From assembly GCA_035604195.1 (NCBI GenBank), contig DATNIY010000105.1, positions 1 to 33,655 on the forward strand: a DNA stretch of 33,655 nucleotides, in the 5' to 3' direction. The DNA comes from DATJLY01 sp035604195. GTDB taxonomy: Bacteria; Pseudomonadota; Alphaproteobacteria; ATCC43930; CGMCC-115725. Position numbers and translations under genes: made by a program. Of this stretch, positions 16,411-24,342 are shown piece after piece. The notes under the pieces are model-generated. The model saw only the letters and a program-made list of their open reading frames with translations. It did not search any database and was not told where the DNA came from. Each line of letters opens with the position of its first letter. Position 1 is the stretch's first letter.

Positions 16411-17184
16411 CTACGCCACCGCCTTGAGCGCCGCCGCGATGCGCCGGCGCTGCGCGTCAACATCGATGTCGAGCGCCGATGTGACCTCGAGGCGGCGATC
16501 CTCCAGGACATGGACCGTGCCGCGCCGCCGCCGGCGCCAGCCCATCACCGCGGCATCGCGCCGCTCCAGGAGCTCGGCGATCTCCGCTTTGAACAGCCCG
16601 AGCATGGCGGTGATCCAGCGGTCGAGGAGGCGCGGCGGCTGGGCCGTGCCGATGGCGAAGCGATCGAGCATCAGCGCCACATCCGCCGCGCGGTACCAGG
16701 TCTCGCCGGTGACCCAGCGGTTGGTGGTGAAGAGCCGCTCCGCCCATCCCGAAGCGCCCAGCGAGACCGCGATCAGGTGACTCCAGGGATCGTTGTCCTC
16801 GCCCTCGGCCGGCTCGGGGGCGGAGGGCGCCGGCACATGCCTTGGCGCCGCGGGATTGTCGGGGATCGCCAGCTCCGGCATGACCAGGGGCCGGACGCCC
16901 GCCGGCGCGCCGCGCGCCCGGAGGAAGGTGTGGAAATGGCCCTGTTCGCCGCCGCGCTCGCCCGGCGGATGAGCGTGAAAGAAATACTGGGCATGGGTTG
17001 CGGGATCATAGACGTCGCCGGCAGGGTAGTGCTGCCAGTCCGCGGCGGTGGCCGCGCCGCGCAACGCTTCGACGAGAACGGTGTCTCCGGCCCGAGCGAG
17101 CGCGCTCTGGCACGCCGCCGCTTCATCGCCGCAGGCGGCCATGGCCTCAAGCTCGGCGCGGCTCAAGCGGGCGAAATCGGACAT
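16411..17184 (-). CDS. Uncharacterised alphaproteobacterial protein (DUF6969-like)
   Basis: 257 residues, no signal peptide or membrane segment. Conserved-looking blocks are YFFHAHPPGERGGEQGHFHTF at about 67-87, HLIAVSLGASG near 136-146 and LFTTNRWVTGETWY near 151-164. The His-rich HAH and HFH motifs with Glu nearby could be a metal site, but that is speculation. I believe this corresponds to the family called DUF6969; the name is from memory. It starts 72 bases downstream of the Mla-like lipoprotein stop on the same strand, so it may be the tail of that operon or independently transcribed. Confidence 0.75.
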   Translation of the reverse strand: MSDFARLSRAELEAMAACGDEAAACQSALARAGDTVLVEALRGAATAADWQHYPAGDVYDPATHAQYFFHAHPPGERGGEQGHFHTFLRARGAPAGVRPLVMPELAIPDNPAAPRHVPAPSAPEPAEGEDNDPWSHLIAVSLGASGWAERLFTTNRWVTGETWYRAADVALMLDRFAIGTAQPPRLLDRWITAMLGLFKAEIAELLERRDAAVMGWRRRRRGTVHVLEDRRLEVTSALDIDVDAQRRRIAAALKAVA

Positions 17185-17256
17185 GCGAAAGACTGGTGCG
17201 AACCCCCGCGCCTCTTATGCGGCGGCCTCATCGCCCTGGCAAGAGCCGAGTCCGGC

Positions 17257-17880
17257 TCAGCGCGCGACACCGGCAAGACTCGCCGCCGCCCACGGCGCGA
17301 TCTGCCGCAGGATTTCGTGGCTGGCCTCGTTGAAGCCATCGACGATGGCAGCGGTCTCGTTCGTGCCGGCCGCCACCTCGGCCGCGAAGCTGCGCGTCGC
17401 GATGATGCTGCGCTCGGGCATCTTGACCAGCCGGCAGTCGATTTCGATGCGGATCGCCGGCGGGCCGCCGCCATGGTACTCGGCCTCGAAATGGCGGAGA
17501 TCCGACAGCAGCAGGGCATCGGCGCGCAGCTCCAACGTATCGCGCGCCACCGCCTCGATGCGGCCGGCGCTCTCCAGCGCTTCCGCGATCAGCGCGTGAA
17601 CGAGGCGCGGCGCCCGGTCGGTCCAGGCGGCATCGGCGAAATAATCGACGCTGGTAGGCCCGCGGCTCAGCGCGATGCGCGTGGTGTCGATAGCGGCGGG
17701 AGCGGTCGGCGCTTCGACGAGAAGCTGCAACTGCAGCGGCGCTCCGCCTTCGCGCGCGATATTGGCCGGGGATAGCCGATAGAGGGCAGGCGGCGGCGCG
17801 GGCGGCGGCAGCAGCCCGCCGCAGCCCACGGGGAGCAGCGCCAGCCCGGCCAGGACCAGGAGCCGCGCGCGGCGCCTCAT
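17257..17880 (-). CDS. ABC-type transport auxiliary lipoprotein (PqiC/YmbA-like)
   Basis: A 207-residue lipoprotein. The signal peptide ends in a lipobox-like LPVGC with the acceptor Cys at residue 20. The mature protein begins with a proline-rich linker (PPPAPPPALYRLSP), typical of the ABC-type transport auxiliary family that sits in the outer or inner membrane beside MCE transporters. The ATG at 17880 overlaps the MCE gene stop by 4 bases (ATGA), so it is the fourth gene of the operon after permease, ATPase and MCE protein. By analogy with PqiC it would connect the MCE assembly to the outer membrane. Confidence 0.88.
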   Translation of the reverse strand: MRRRARLLVLAGLALLPVGCGGLLPPPAPPPALYRLSPANIAREGGAPLQLQLLVEAPTAPAAIDTTRIALSRGPTSVDYFADAAWTDRAPRLVHALIAEALESAGRIEAVARDTLELRADALLLSDLRHFEAEYHGGGPPAIRIEIDCRLVKMPERSIIATRSFAAEVAAGTNETAAIVDGFNEASHEILRQIAPWAAASLAGVAR

Positions 17881-18827
17881 TTCGGCTGATACCCCTGGCG
17901 GCGATCGCCAAAGAGGAACCGCGACGGGTCGCGCTCGAGCGAATCGGCGAGCCGGCTCAGATCGGCGACGAGGCCGTTTGACGCCTCGATAAGCTGCTGC
18001 AGCTCGGTCAGGCCGCGCTGGGTGAAGTCGCGAATCGCCGGGCGGTTCTCCTGCACCAGGCCATCCAAATGCTTTTCGATCTCGGCGAGCTGCTGGGCGC
18101 TGCGGTCGAGGTCCTTGATGGCGCCGTCGAGATTGCCGCCGGGCGCCGCCATGCGCCGCAGCTCGGCGATGACCTCGTTGGCATGCGCGAGCGTGTCGCG
18201 CAAATCATGGGCCGCCGCCGCCCCGTCGGCGATGGCGCTGCCGATCTCGTCCGAATGGCCGGCGGCGGCGGCAGTCACCTGGCGCAAATTGTCGAGGGTC
18301 TGCGCGATGGCGGCGCGGTTGTGCTCATTGAGGAGGTCGCTCGCCTGGTCCATCAGCGCCATGGCGCGCGCCAACAGCTCGGGCGCGCTCGTCACCACCT
18401 GCTGCAATCCGGACGTCGTCGAGGCGATGACGGGATAGCGCTCGTCGCCCTTGCGCTCTAAGGGCGGCGCGTCGCGGCTGCCGCCGGTGATGTCGATCTG
18501 CTCGCCCCCGGTCAGCCCGACCAGCTCGAGCGCGGCGATCGCGTCGCTCTTGATCTCGACGTCCTGATCGACGCGGACGGTGACGCGCACCTGCTTCGGA
18601 TTCTGCGGATCGAGCTTGATATCGGTGACGCGGCCGATGGGCACGCCGTTCTGGCGCACGGTCGAGCCGCGGTCGAGGCCGGCAACCGAGCCGGTGAAGT
18701 AGATGTCGTAAAAATTCACCCCTTCGCCGACCTGGACGCGGGCGAACCACAGCACGGCAATGACGACGCCGGCGAGAAGAATGAGCACGAAGCTTCCGAC
18801 CGCGACATTGGCGGCACGCGTTTCCAT
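17877..18827 (-). CDS. MCE/MlaD-type lipid-binding protein
   Basis: 316 residues. One N-terminal membrane helix (about 11-29) anchors it in the inner membrane. The MCE domain follows at about 38-117 (IYFTGSVAGLDRGSTVRQNGVPIGRVTDI and LVGLTGGEQIDITGG). The rest (about 140-305) is a long, helix-forming region with heptad-like spacing, longer than in E. coli MlaD and closer to the tube-forming MCE proteins. It starts 3 bases after the ATPase stop and overlaps the lipoprotein gene. Role by family: it passes phospholipid or other lipid between permease and periplasm. Confidence 0.93.
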   Translation of the reverse strand: METRAANVAVGSFVLILLAGVVIAVLWFARVQVGEGVNFYDIYFTGSVAGLDRGSTVRQNGVPIGRVTDIKLDPQNPKQVRVTVRVDQDVEIKSDAIAALELVGLTGGEQIDITGGSRDAPPLERKGDERYPVIASTTSGLQQVVTSAPELLARAMALMDQASDLLNEHNRAAIAQTLDNLRQVTAAAAGHSDEIGSAIADGAAAAHDLRDTLAHANEVIAELRRMAAPGGNLDGAIKDLDRSAQQLAEIEKHLDGLVQENRPAIRDFTQRGLTELQQLIEASNGLVADLSRLADSLERDPSRFLFGDRRQGYQPK

Positions 18828-18830
18828 CGT

Positions 18831-19643
18831 CTATCCGTTTCCGGCCGCGGGCGCGGCCGCCAGCGCCGCACGACCCCGCGGCCCGCGAAAATAGGCCATG
18901 ATCCAGGGGTTGGAGTCCTCCAGAAGCTCCGCCATTGTGCCGATCCTGAGGCGCTTGTCGATGAGAACGGCGATGCGGTCGGCGATCGCGATCAGACTGT
19001 CGAGGTCGTGCGTCACCAAGAACACCGTAAGCCCGAGACTTTCCTTGAGGTCGCGCACCAGGCGGTCGAATTCGGCCGCGGCGATGGGATCGAGCCCGGA
19101 GGTCGGCTCGTCGAGGAAGAGCAGCGCCGGATCGAGCGCCAGCGCCCGGGCAAGGCCGGCGCGCTTGCGCATGCCGCCCGACAATTGCGCCGGGAATTTC
19201 GCCGCGGTGTCCGGCGGCAAGCCGACAAGCGCGATCTTGAGCGCGCAGATCTCGTCCATGAGCCGCGGCGGCAGGTCGAGCTGCTCCTTGAGCGGCACGG
19301 CGATATTCTCGGCGACGGTCAGCGAGCTGAACAGCGCGCCGTCCTGGAACAGCACGCCCCAGCGCGCCTCGATGCGGCGCCGCGCGGCTTCGTCGAGCGT
19401 CGCGCGATCCTGGCCGAAGACCTCGATCGTTCCGGCCTCCTGGCGATAAAGCCCGACGATCGTCCGCAGCAGCATCGACTTGCCCGAGCCCGAGGCGCCG
19501 ACGACACCGAGCACCTCGCCGGCGCGGACATCGAGATCGAGCTTGTCATGCAGCACCGCGCCGCCGATGCGCGTGCGCAATCCGCGGATGCGGATCACCG
19601 GCTCAGATGCCGAGCTTGGAGAAGAGGATGGAGAAGGCGGCAT
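18831..19643 (-). CDS. Mla-like ABC transporter ATP-binding protein
   Basis: Energises the lipid transporter. Walker A GASGSGKS at 49-56, signature LSGGM at 154-158 and Walker B LLFLDEP at 174-180 are intact, as is the MlaF-type GVLFQDGALFSSLTV around 96-110. About 270 residues. The start is ambiguous. The ATG at 19643 lies inside the permease gene (41-base overlap) and adds a Ser/Pro-rich leader that mirrors the other frame. A GTG at 19598, four bases after the permease stop, begins exactly at the conserved IRIRGLRTR. A TTG at 19652 also exists. None has a clear ribosome binding site, so translational coupling is likely. Confidence 0.92.
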   Translation of the reverse strand: MPPSPSSSPSSASEPVIRIRGLRTRIGGAVLHDKLDLDVRAGEVLGVVGASGSGKSMLLRTIVGLYRQEAGTIEVFGQDRATLDEAARRRIEARWGVLFQDGALFSSLTVAENIAVPLKEQLDLPPRLMDEICALKIALVGLPPDTAAKFPAQLSGGMRKRAGLARALALDPALLFLDEPTSGLDPIAAAEFDRLVRDLKESLGLTVFLVTHDLDSLIAIADRIAVLIDKRLRIGTMAELLEDSNPWIMAYFRGPRGRAALAAAPAAGNG

Positions 19644-20814
19644 CGACGACAATCACAAGGAAGATGGACTCGACCACCGCGCGGGTGGTGAGGCGGCCGA
19701 CGCTCTCGGCGCTGCGCTCCACGCGCAAGCCTTCGTAGCAGCCGATGAGCGCGATGCAGACGGCGAAGAACGGCGCCTTGATAATGCCGAGCCAAAAGGT
19801 CCAGGCGTAAATCGCGCCGCGCAGCTGCTCGAGGAACACCGACAGCGGAATCCCCAGCTCCGCCCAGCACATCAGCGCACCGCCGACGATCCCCATGACA
19901 TTGGCGTAGAAGGCCAAGAGCGGCAGGGTCAAGATCAGCGCGAAGAGCCGCGGCAGCACCAGGACCTCGACCGGATTGATGCCCAGCGTGCGCAGCGCAT
20001 CGACCTCCTCGTTCACCTGCATGGTGCCGATCTCGGCGGTGAACGCGCTGCCCGAGCGCCCGGCGACGATGATCGCCGTGAGCAGCACGCCCAGTTCGCG
20101 CAGGAAGGACACCCCCAGCAAGTTGACGGTGTAGATCTGGGCGCCGAACTGGCGCAGCTGGTCGGCCCCCTGATAGGCCATGACGATGCCGATGAGAAAG
20201 GACAGGAGGCCGATGATCGGCAGCGCCGACACCCCGGTGCGCTCCATATTCGCCACCACCGAGATGAGGCGGATGCGCGCGGGATGGCGCAGCGCGCGCA
20301 GGGCGGTGACGACGACAACGCCCAGGAATCCCACCAGCGCGCCCGCGGTGCGCACCGCGTCGACGGTCTGCGCGCCGATGAATGCCAGCTCGTCGCTCGA
20401 CCGGCGCGGCGGCGGCGGCGGCAGGGACCCAGCGACCGGCCGCTTCTCGACCTGGGCCAGAAGCGGCTGCAGGTCGGGCGCGAGGTTCTCCAAGCTCACC
20501 GCCGCGCCGCGCTCGGCCAGTTTGCGCTCGAGACGCAGCACCAGCCACGCCCCGGCAGTGTCGAGCGCGCCCACTTCCCTAAGATCGAGGCGGAAGCGCC
20601 GCGCCGACGGCGCGCGATACGCGCTGACCTTGGCGTCGAGCGCCGCCGCATCTCGAATGAGCCAGTCGCCGCCGAGCTGCAACACGACCCCGTCGCGCTC
20701 GCTGCCGGCCTTGATCCAACCCTGCCCGCGCATCGCCGGGAGTCTATACGCCGGCCCGGCGACCACAAGTTCGCCGGTCGCCGCCGTGCCGGGGCGTTGC
20801 GGCAAGCGTGTCAT
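19603..20814 (-). CDS. STAS-MlaE fusion permease
   Basis: 403 residues, first gene of the Mla-like operon. The N-terminal part (about 33-115) looks like a STAS domain (GVVLQLGGDWLIRDAAALD, FRLDLREVGALDTAGAWLVLRL), the job done by separate MlaB in E. coli. After a proline linker (PPPPPP near 132-137) comes the MlaE permease with its conserved ANMERTGVSALPIIGLLSFLIG, AGRSGSAFTAEIGTM and EVDALRTLGINP blocks. The ATG at 20814 is used here; an ATG at 20733 would remove 27 unconserved residues. Its start is 16 bases from the edge of a repeat element that fills the divergent gap to apt. Confidence 0.93.
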   Translation of the reverse strand: MTRLPQRPGTAATGELVVAGPAYRLPAMRGQGWIKAGSERDGVVLQLGGDWLIRDAAALDAKVSAYRAPSARRFRLDLREVGALDTAGAWLVLRLERKLAERGAAVSLENLAPDLQPLLAQVEKRPVAGSLPPPPPRRSSDELAFIGAQTVDAVRTAGALVGFLGVVVVTALRALRHPARIRLISVVANMERTGVSALPIIGLLSFLIGIVMAYQGADQLRQFGAQIYTVNLLGVSFLRELGVLLTAIIVAGRSGSAFTAEIGTMQVNEEVDALRTLGINPVEVLVLPRLFALILTLPLLAFYANVMGIVGGALMCWAELGIPLSVFLEQLRGAIYAWTFWLGIIKAPFFAVCIALIGCYEGLRVERSAESVGRLTTRAVVESIFLVIVVDAAFSILFSKLGI

Positions 20815-20829
20815 CGCGGTCCAGTGGTA

Positions 20830-21019
20830 CTAGTGGATGCCAACTGCATGGATGCAATGCGTGCTTCGAGACGTGGTGCGCCGCACCACTCCTCAGCACG
20901 AGGAAGGTCATTGATGGCACCAAGAAAAGCCCTCGTCCTAAGGGGGGGACCGCATGCGGCCGCCCGCAGCCGGCGTCTCGAAGGACGCACCGATTCTATC
21001 CAGCCGGGATTTGCTCTAG
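20830..21019. repeat. REP/BIME-like double-hairpin element, copy 1 (between mlaE-like and apt)
   Basis: About 190 bp, bounded by CTAG on both sides. Arm B is 20860-20900: outer stem CGTGCT/AGCACG and inner stem GTGGTGCG/CGCACCAC. Arm A is 20934-20987: outer stem CGTCCT/AGGACG, with a longer, rearranged centre than in the other copies. The spacer holds GAGGAAGG (20900-20907) followed by TTGATG (20911-20916). The frame from that ATG is open through arm A and in frame with apt. It fills 190 of the 237 bases between the two divergent genes. Confidence 0.85.
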
Positions 21020-21051
21020 AGTCGCGCCAGGCAGGCGCCAGGGAGCGGCGG

Positions 21052-21567
21052 ATGGATCTTAAGCACCATATCCGGGGGATCCCGGATTTCCCCAGGCCGG
21101 GGATATTGTTCTACGACATCTCGACCTTGCTGGCGCATGCCGAGGCCTGGCAGGCGACGGTCGCCCGGCTCGAGGAGGCGATCAAGCCGCATCGGCCGGA
21201 GCTCCTCATCGGCATCGAATCGCGCGGCTTTCTCGTTGCCGCGCCGCTCGCGCTCCGCCTCAAATGCGGCTTCGTCATGATTCGCAAGAAGGGCAAGCTG
21301 CCGGGCGCCACCATTCCCTATACCTATGACCTCGAGTACGGCTCCGACACGCTGGAGATCCAGGCCGACGCGATCAAGCCCGGCCGCCGCGTCGCCGTGC
21401 TCGACGATTTGCTCGCCACCGGCGGCACGCTCGCCGCCTCGATCCGGCTGTGCCGCATGGTCGGCGCCGAGGTGGTCGCCGCCGCCTGCATCATCGAGTT
21501 GAGCTTCCTCAACGGGCGCAACAAGATCGACGTGCCGCTGACCTCGGTGGTGAGCTACGAATCCTGA
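21052..21567 (+). CDS. apt: Adenine phosphoribosyltransferase
   Basis: Salvages adenine to AMP with PRPP. Family marks: IPDFPRPGILFYDIS at 10-24, ESRGF at 56-60, the basic RKKGKLPG at 78-85 and the PRPP-binding loop VAVLDDLLATGGT at 114-126. 171 residues, a normal length. The ATG at 21052 follows GGGAGCGGCGG and gives the standard N-terminus. The frame is open upstream into repeat copy 1, where an ATG at 20914 with GAGGAAGG in front would give a 217-residue protein with a basic 46-residue leader; this is possible but less likely. The 3' end overlaps the convergent permease gene by 13 bases. Confidence 0.95.
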   Translation: MDLKHHIRGIPDFPRPGILFYDISTLLAHAEAWQATVARLEEAIKPHRPELLIGIESRGFLVAAPLALRLKCGFVMIRKKGKLPGATIPYTYDLEYGSDTLEIQADAIKPGRRVAVLDDLLATGGTLAASIRLCRMVGAEVVAAACIIELSFLNGRNKIDVPLTSVVSYES

Positions 21568-22376
21568 GGCGCCCGCCGCGGCGCCCCCTTCGCCATCAGC
21601 CACCCGGCCGCGGTCACTACCGCCGCCACCAGGACGAGCACGATGGTGGCGAGCGCGTTGATCTGCGGGCTGACGCCCAAGCGCACGCTCGAGAAGATCA
21701 CCATCGGCAAGGTCGTCGAAGCCGGCCCGGCGGTGAAGCTCGCGATCACCAGATCGTCCAGCGACAAGGTGAAGGCCAAGAGCCAACCCGCCGCCAGCGC
21801 CGGCGCGATGAGCGGCAGGGTGATGACCGCGAAGACCTTCCACGGCCGGGCGCCGAGATCGAGCGCCGCCTCCTCGAGCGAGCGGTCGAAGGATGAGAGC
21901 CGCGCCGCGACGATCACCGCGACGTAGGCCATGCCAAGCGTGACATGGGCGATGGTGATGGTGAGGATGCCGCGGCCGCGCGGCCAGCCGGTCGCCTGCT
22001 CGAGCGCGACGAAGAGCAGCAGGAGCGACAGGCCGATGATGACCTCGGGCATGACCAAAGGCGCCAGCGCCAGCGCGCCGAAGACGGCGCGGCCGCGGAA
22101 GCGGCGGAAGCGCGCCAGCGCATAGCCCGCGAGCGTGCCCAGCACGAGGGCGCCAGTGGCGGCAGAGACCGCGACCTCGAGGCTGATGAGCGCGGCATGC
22201 TTGATCGCCTCGTTGCGCAAAAGTTCGCCGTACCAATGCGTCGAAAAACCCGCCCACACCGTGACCAAGCGCGAGGCGTTGAAGGAATAGAAGACGAGCG
22301 AGGCGATCGGCCCGTAGAGGAAGAGATAGCCCAAGGCAAGCATCGCCGCGAGAAAGGGCGAGAGCCGGTTGATCAT
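21555..22376 (-). CDS. Spermidine/putrescine ABC transporter permease, PotI/PotC-like
   Basis: 273 residues, six predicted helices. The permease EAA loop is visible as LEEAALDLGARPWKVFAVITLPLI around 179-202. An N-terminal helix (LAAMLALGYLFLYGPIASLVFYSF) carries the typical signature of this permease type. The ATG at 22376 overlaps the previous permease by 4 bases (ATGA). It is the last gene of the four-gene transporter operon. Its 3' end overlaps apt by 13 bases on the opposite strand. Confidence 0.92.
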   Translation of the reverse strand: MINRLSPFLAAMLALGYLFLYGPIASLVFYSFNASRLVTVWAGFSTHWYGELLRNEAIKHAALISLEVAVSAATGALVLGTLAGYALARFRRFRGRAVFGALALAPLVMPEVIIGLSLLLLFVALEQATGWPRGRGILTITIAHVTLGMAYVAVIVAARLSSFDRSLEEAALDLGARPWKVFAVITLPLIAPALAAGWLLAFTLSLDDLVIASFTAGPASTTLPMVIFSSVRLGVSPQINALATIVLVLVAAVVTAAGWLMAKGAPRRAPQDS

Positions 22377-23239
22377 TGCGCCCCCGCGGCCAAGAGCCGC
22401 CGCACCAGGCCCATCGGCACCAGCAAGACCGCCACCATCGCCACCGCGACCGCTGCCGCCACCGGCCAGTCGCGATTGGTGAAGAATTCGTCCCACAGCA
22501 CCTTGCCGATCATCAATGTGTTGGGACCGCCGAGCAGATCCGGGATGACGAACTCGCCGCTCATGGGAATGAACACGAGAAGCGCGCCCGCGGCGATCCC
22601 CGGCAAGGACAAGGGCAAGGTTATGCGCAGAAAGGCGCGCGACGGCCGGCAGCCGAGATCGGCCGCCGCTTCCAAGAGCGCCGGATCGAGCTTCTCGAGC
22701 GCGGCATAAAGCGGCAGCACCATGAACGGCAGGTAGGAATAGACCAGCCCCACCATCACCGCGAAGCTGTTGTTGAGGAGCGCCAAGGGCGCGTCGATGA
22801 CGCCCACCGCCATGAGCGCGCGGTTGATGAGGCCATTGCCCTGCAACAGCCCGATCCAGGCATAGACGCGAATGAGGAAGCCGGTCCAGAACGGCAGGAT
22901 GACCATGAGAAGGAGAAGGCTGCGCCAGCGCAGCGGCGCGCGCACGATGCCATAGGCCATGGGATAGCCGATGAGCAGGCAGCACAGGGTCGCGGCGGCG
23001 GCATAGGAAAGAGCCTGGAGATAGGCCACGCCATAGAGCGGGTCCGAAGCCAGGAACTGGTAATTGGCGAGGCTGGCGTTGAGCGCGCCGCCGGAGACCA
23101 GCGGCGTATAGGGCGGAATGCCCACCGCTTGCTCGGCCAGGCTGATCTTGAGGACGATGACGAAGGGCACGAGGAAGAAGAGCGCGAGCCAGGCATAGGG
23201 CAGCGCGATGACGGCGAGGCGGCCGAAGCGCCCGTTCAT
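22373..23239 (-). CDS. Spermidine/putrescine ABC transporter permease, PotH/PotB-like
   Basis: 288 residues with about six helices. The N-terminal ALPYAWLALFFLVPFVIVLKIS is the usual first helix of PotB/PotH. The EAA loop reads LLEAAADLGCRPSRAFLRITLPL near 192-214. The ATG at 23239 overlaps the ATPase stop (ATGA), and the gene overlaps the second permease at its 3' end, so the operon is tightly coupled. It forms the channel with the PotI-like permease. Confidence 0.93.
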   Translation of the reverse strand: MNGRFGRLAVIALPYAWLALFFLVPFVIVLKISLAEQAVGIPPYTPLVSGGALNASLANYQFLASDPLYGVAYLQALSYAAAATLCCLLIGYPMAYGIVRAPLRWRSLLLLMVILPFWTGFLIRVYAWIGLLQGNGLINRALMAVGVIDAPLALLNNSFAVMVGLVYSYLPFMVLPLYAALEKLDPALLEAAADLGCRPSRAFLRITLPLSLPGIAAGALLVFIPMSGEFVIPDLLGGPNTLMIGKVLWDEFFTNRDWPVAAAVAVAMVAVLLVPMGLVRRLLAAGAQ

Positions 23240-24342
23240 CGCTCGAGCACCAGCCCCGCCGACGGGCTGAAGGCGAGCCAGACCGCCTGGCGCTCGGCGA
23301 AATCGACGCCGGCGCTGCGCTCGGCATTGGGCCGCGTCACCCGCACGGTCTTGCCGCTGGCGAGCGCGACGCGATAGGTCGAGGCCTCGCCGCGATAGGC
23401 GATGCCCGCGACCGTGCCGGCGACGCGATTGAGCGAGTCCGCTGCCGGCGCCGCGGCGAGCGCGATCTTCTCCGGCCGCACCGCGACCGCGACGTCGCGG
23501 CCGCGCGCCAAGGGCGGCGTGTGCTCGACGATGAAGGTCGCACCCGCCTCCGGGCTCGCGATGTGATGGCGCGCGCCCTCGACTTCGACGATCGAACCGG
23601 CGAAGAGATTGACCGCGCCGAGGAAGTCGGCGACGAAGCGGCTCGCCGGCTCCTCATAGACCTGATGCGGCGTGCCGGTCTGGGCGATCCTGCCCTCGTT
23701 CATCACCGCGATGCGCTGCGCCATGCTCATCGCCTCTTCCTGATCGTGCGTGACGATGATGAAGGCGATGCCGACGCGCTGGTGAATGCGGACCAGCTCC
23801 ACGCGCGTCTCCTCGCGCAGCTTGCGGTCGAGCGCGGCCATCGGCTCGTCGAGCAGCAGAATCTTCGGCTCCTTGACCAGCGCGCGCGCCAGCGCCACGC
23901 GCTGGCGCTCGCCGCCCGAAAGCTGCTGCGGCTTGCGCTCGGAGAAGCGCCCGAGCTTGACGAGATCGAGCATCGCCGCCACGCGGGCGCCGATCTCGCG
24001 CCGCGGAAGCCCATCCTGGCGCAGGCCGAAGCCGACATTCTCCGCGACATTCATGTGCGGGAAGAGCGCGTAGGATTGGAACATCATGTTCACGGGCCGG
24101 CGATAGGGCGGCACGCCCGCCATGTCGGCGCCGTCGATCAGGATCCGCCCCGCATCCGGCCGCTCGAAGCCGGCCAAGAGCCGCAAGACCGTCGTTTTGC
24201 CCGAGCCCGATGGGCCCAAGAGCGCAAAGAACTCGCCGCGCCCCACTTCGAGCGAGACGCGATCGACCGCCGGCGGGCCGTCGGCGACGAAACGCTTCAC
24301 CACCTCGACGATGCCGAGGCGCGGCGCGTCAGCGCTATTCAC
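23236..24342 (-). CDS. Spermidine/putrescine ABC transporter ATPase, PotG/PotA-like
   Basis: 368 residues. Walker A GPSGSGKT at 43-50, Q-loop region MFQSYALFPHM at 87-97, signature LSGGERQR at 141-148 and Walker B ILLLDEP at 161-167. The C-terminal regulatory TOBE-type part follows from about 280. I start it at the GTG at 24342, which overlaps the stop of the binding-protein gene by 8 bases and gives the expected N-terminus; the longer in-frame extension to 24456 lies wholly inside that gene and is Ser/Arg-rich noise. Confidence 0.92.
   Translation of the reverse strand: MNSADAPRLGIVEVVKRFVADGPPAVDRVSLEVGRGEFFALLGPSGSGKTTVLRLLAGFERPDAGRILIDGADMAGVPPYRRPVNMMFQSYALFPHMNVAENVGFGLRQDGLPRREIGARVAAMLDLVKLGRFSERKPQQLSGGERQRVALARALVKEPKILLLDEPMAALDRKLREETRVELVRIHQRVGIAFIIVTHDQEEAMSMAQRIAVMNEGRIAQTGTPHQVYEEPASRFVADFLGAVNLFAGSIVEVEGARHHIASPEAGATFIVEHTPPLARGRDVAVAVRPEKIALAAAPAADSLNRVAGTVAGIAYRGEASTYRVALASGKTVRVTRPNAERSAGVDFAERQAVWLAFSPSAGLVLER

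Noticed and set aside
19480..21051. Very long open frame joined to the 5' end of apt
   Set aside because: Before the repeat it only mirrors the antisense of the Mla permease; only the part from 20914 onwards could be a real extension.
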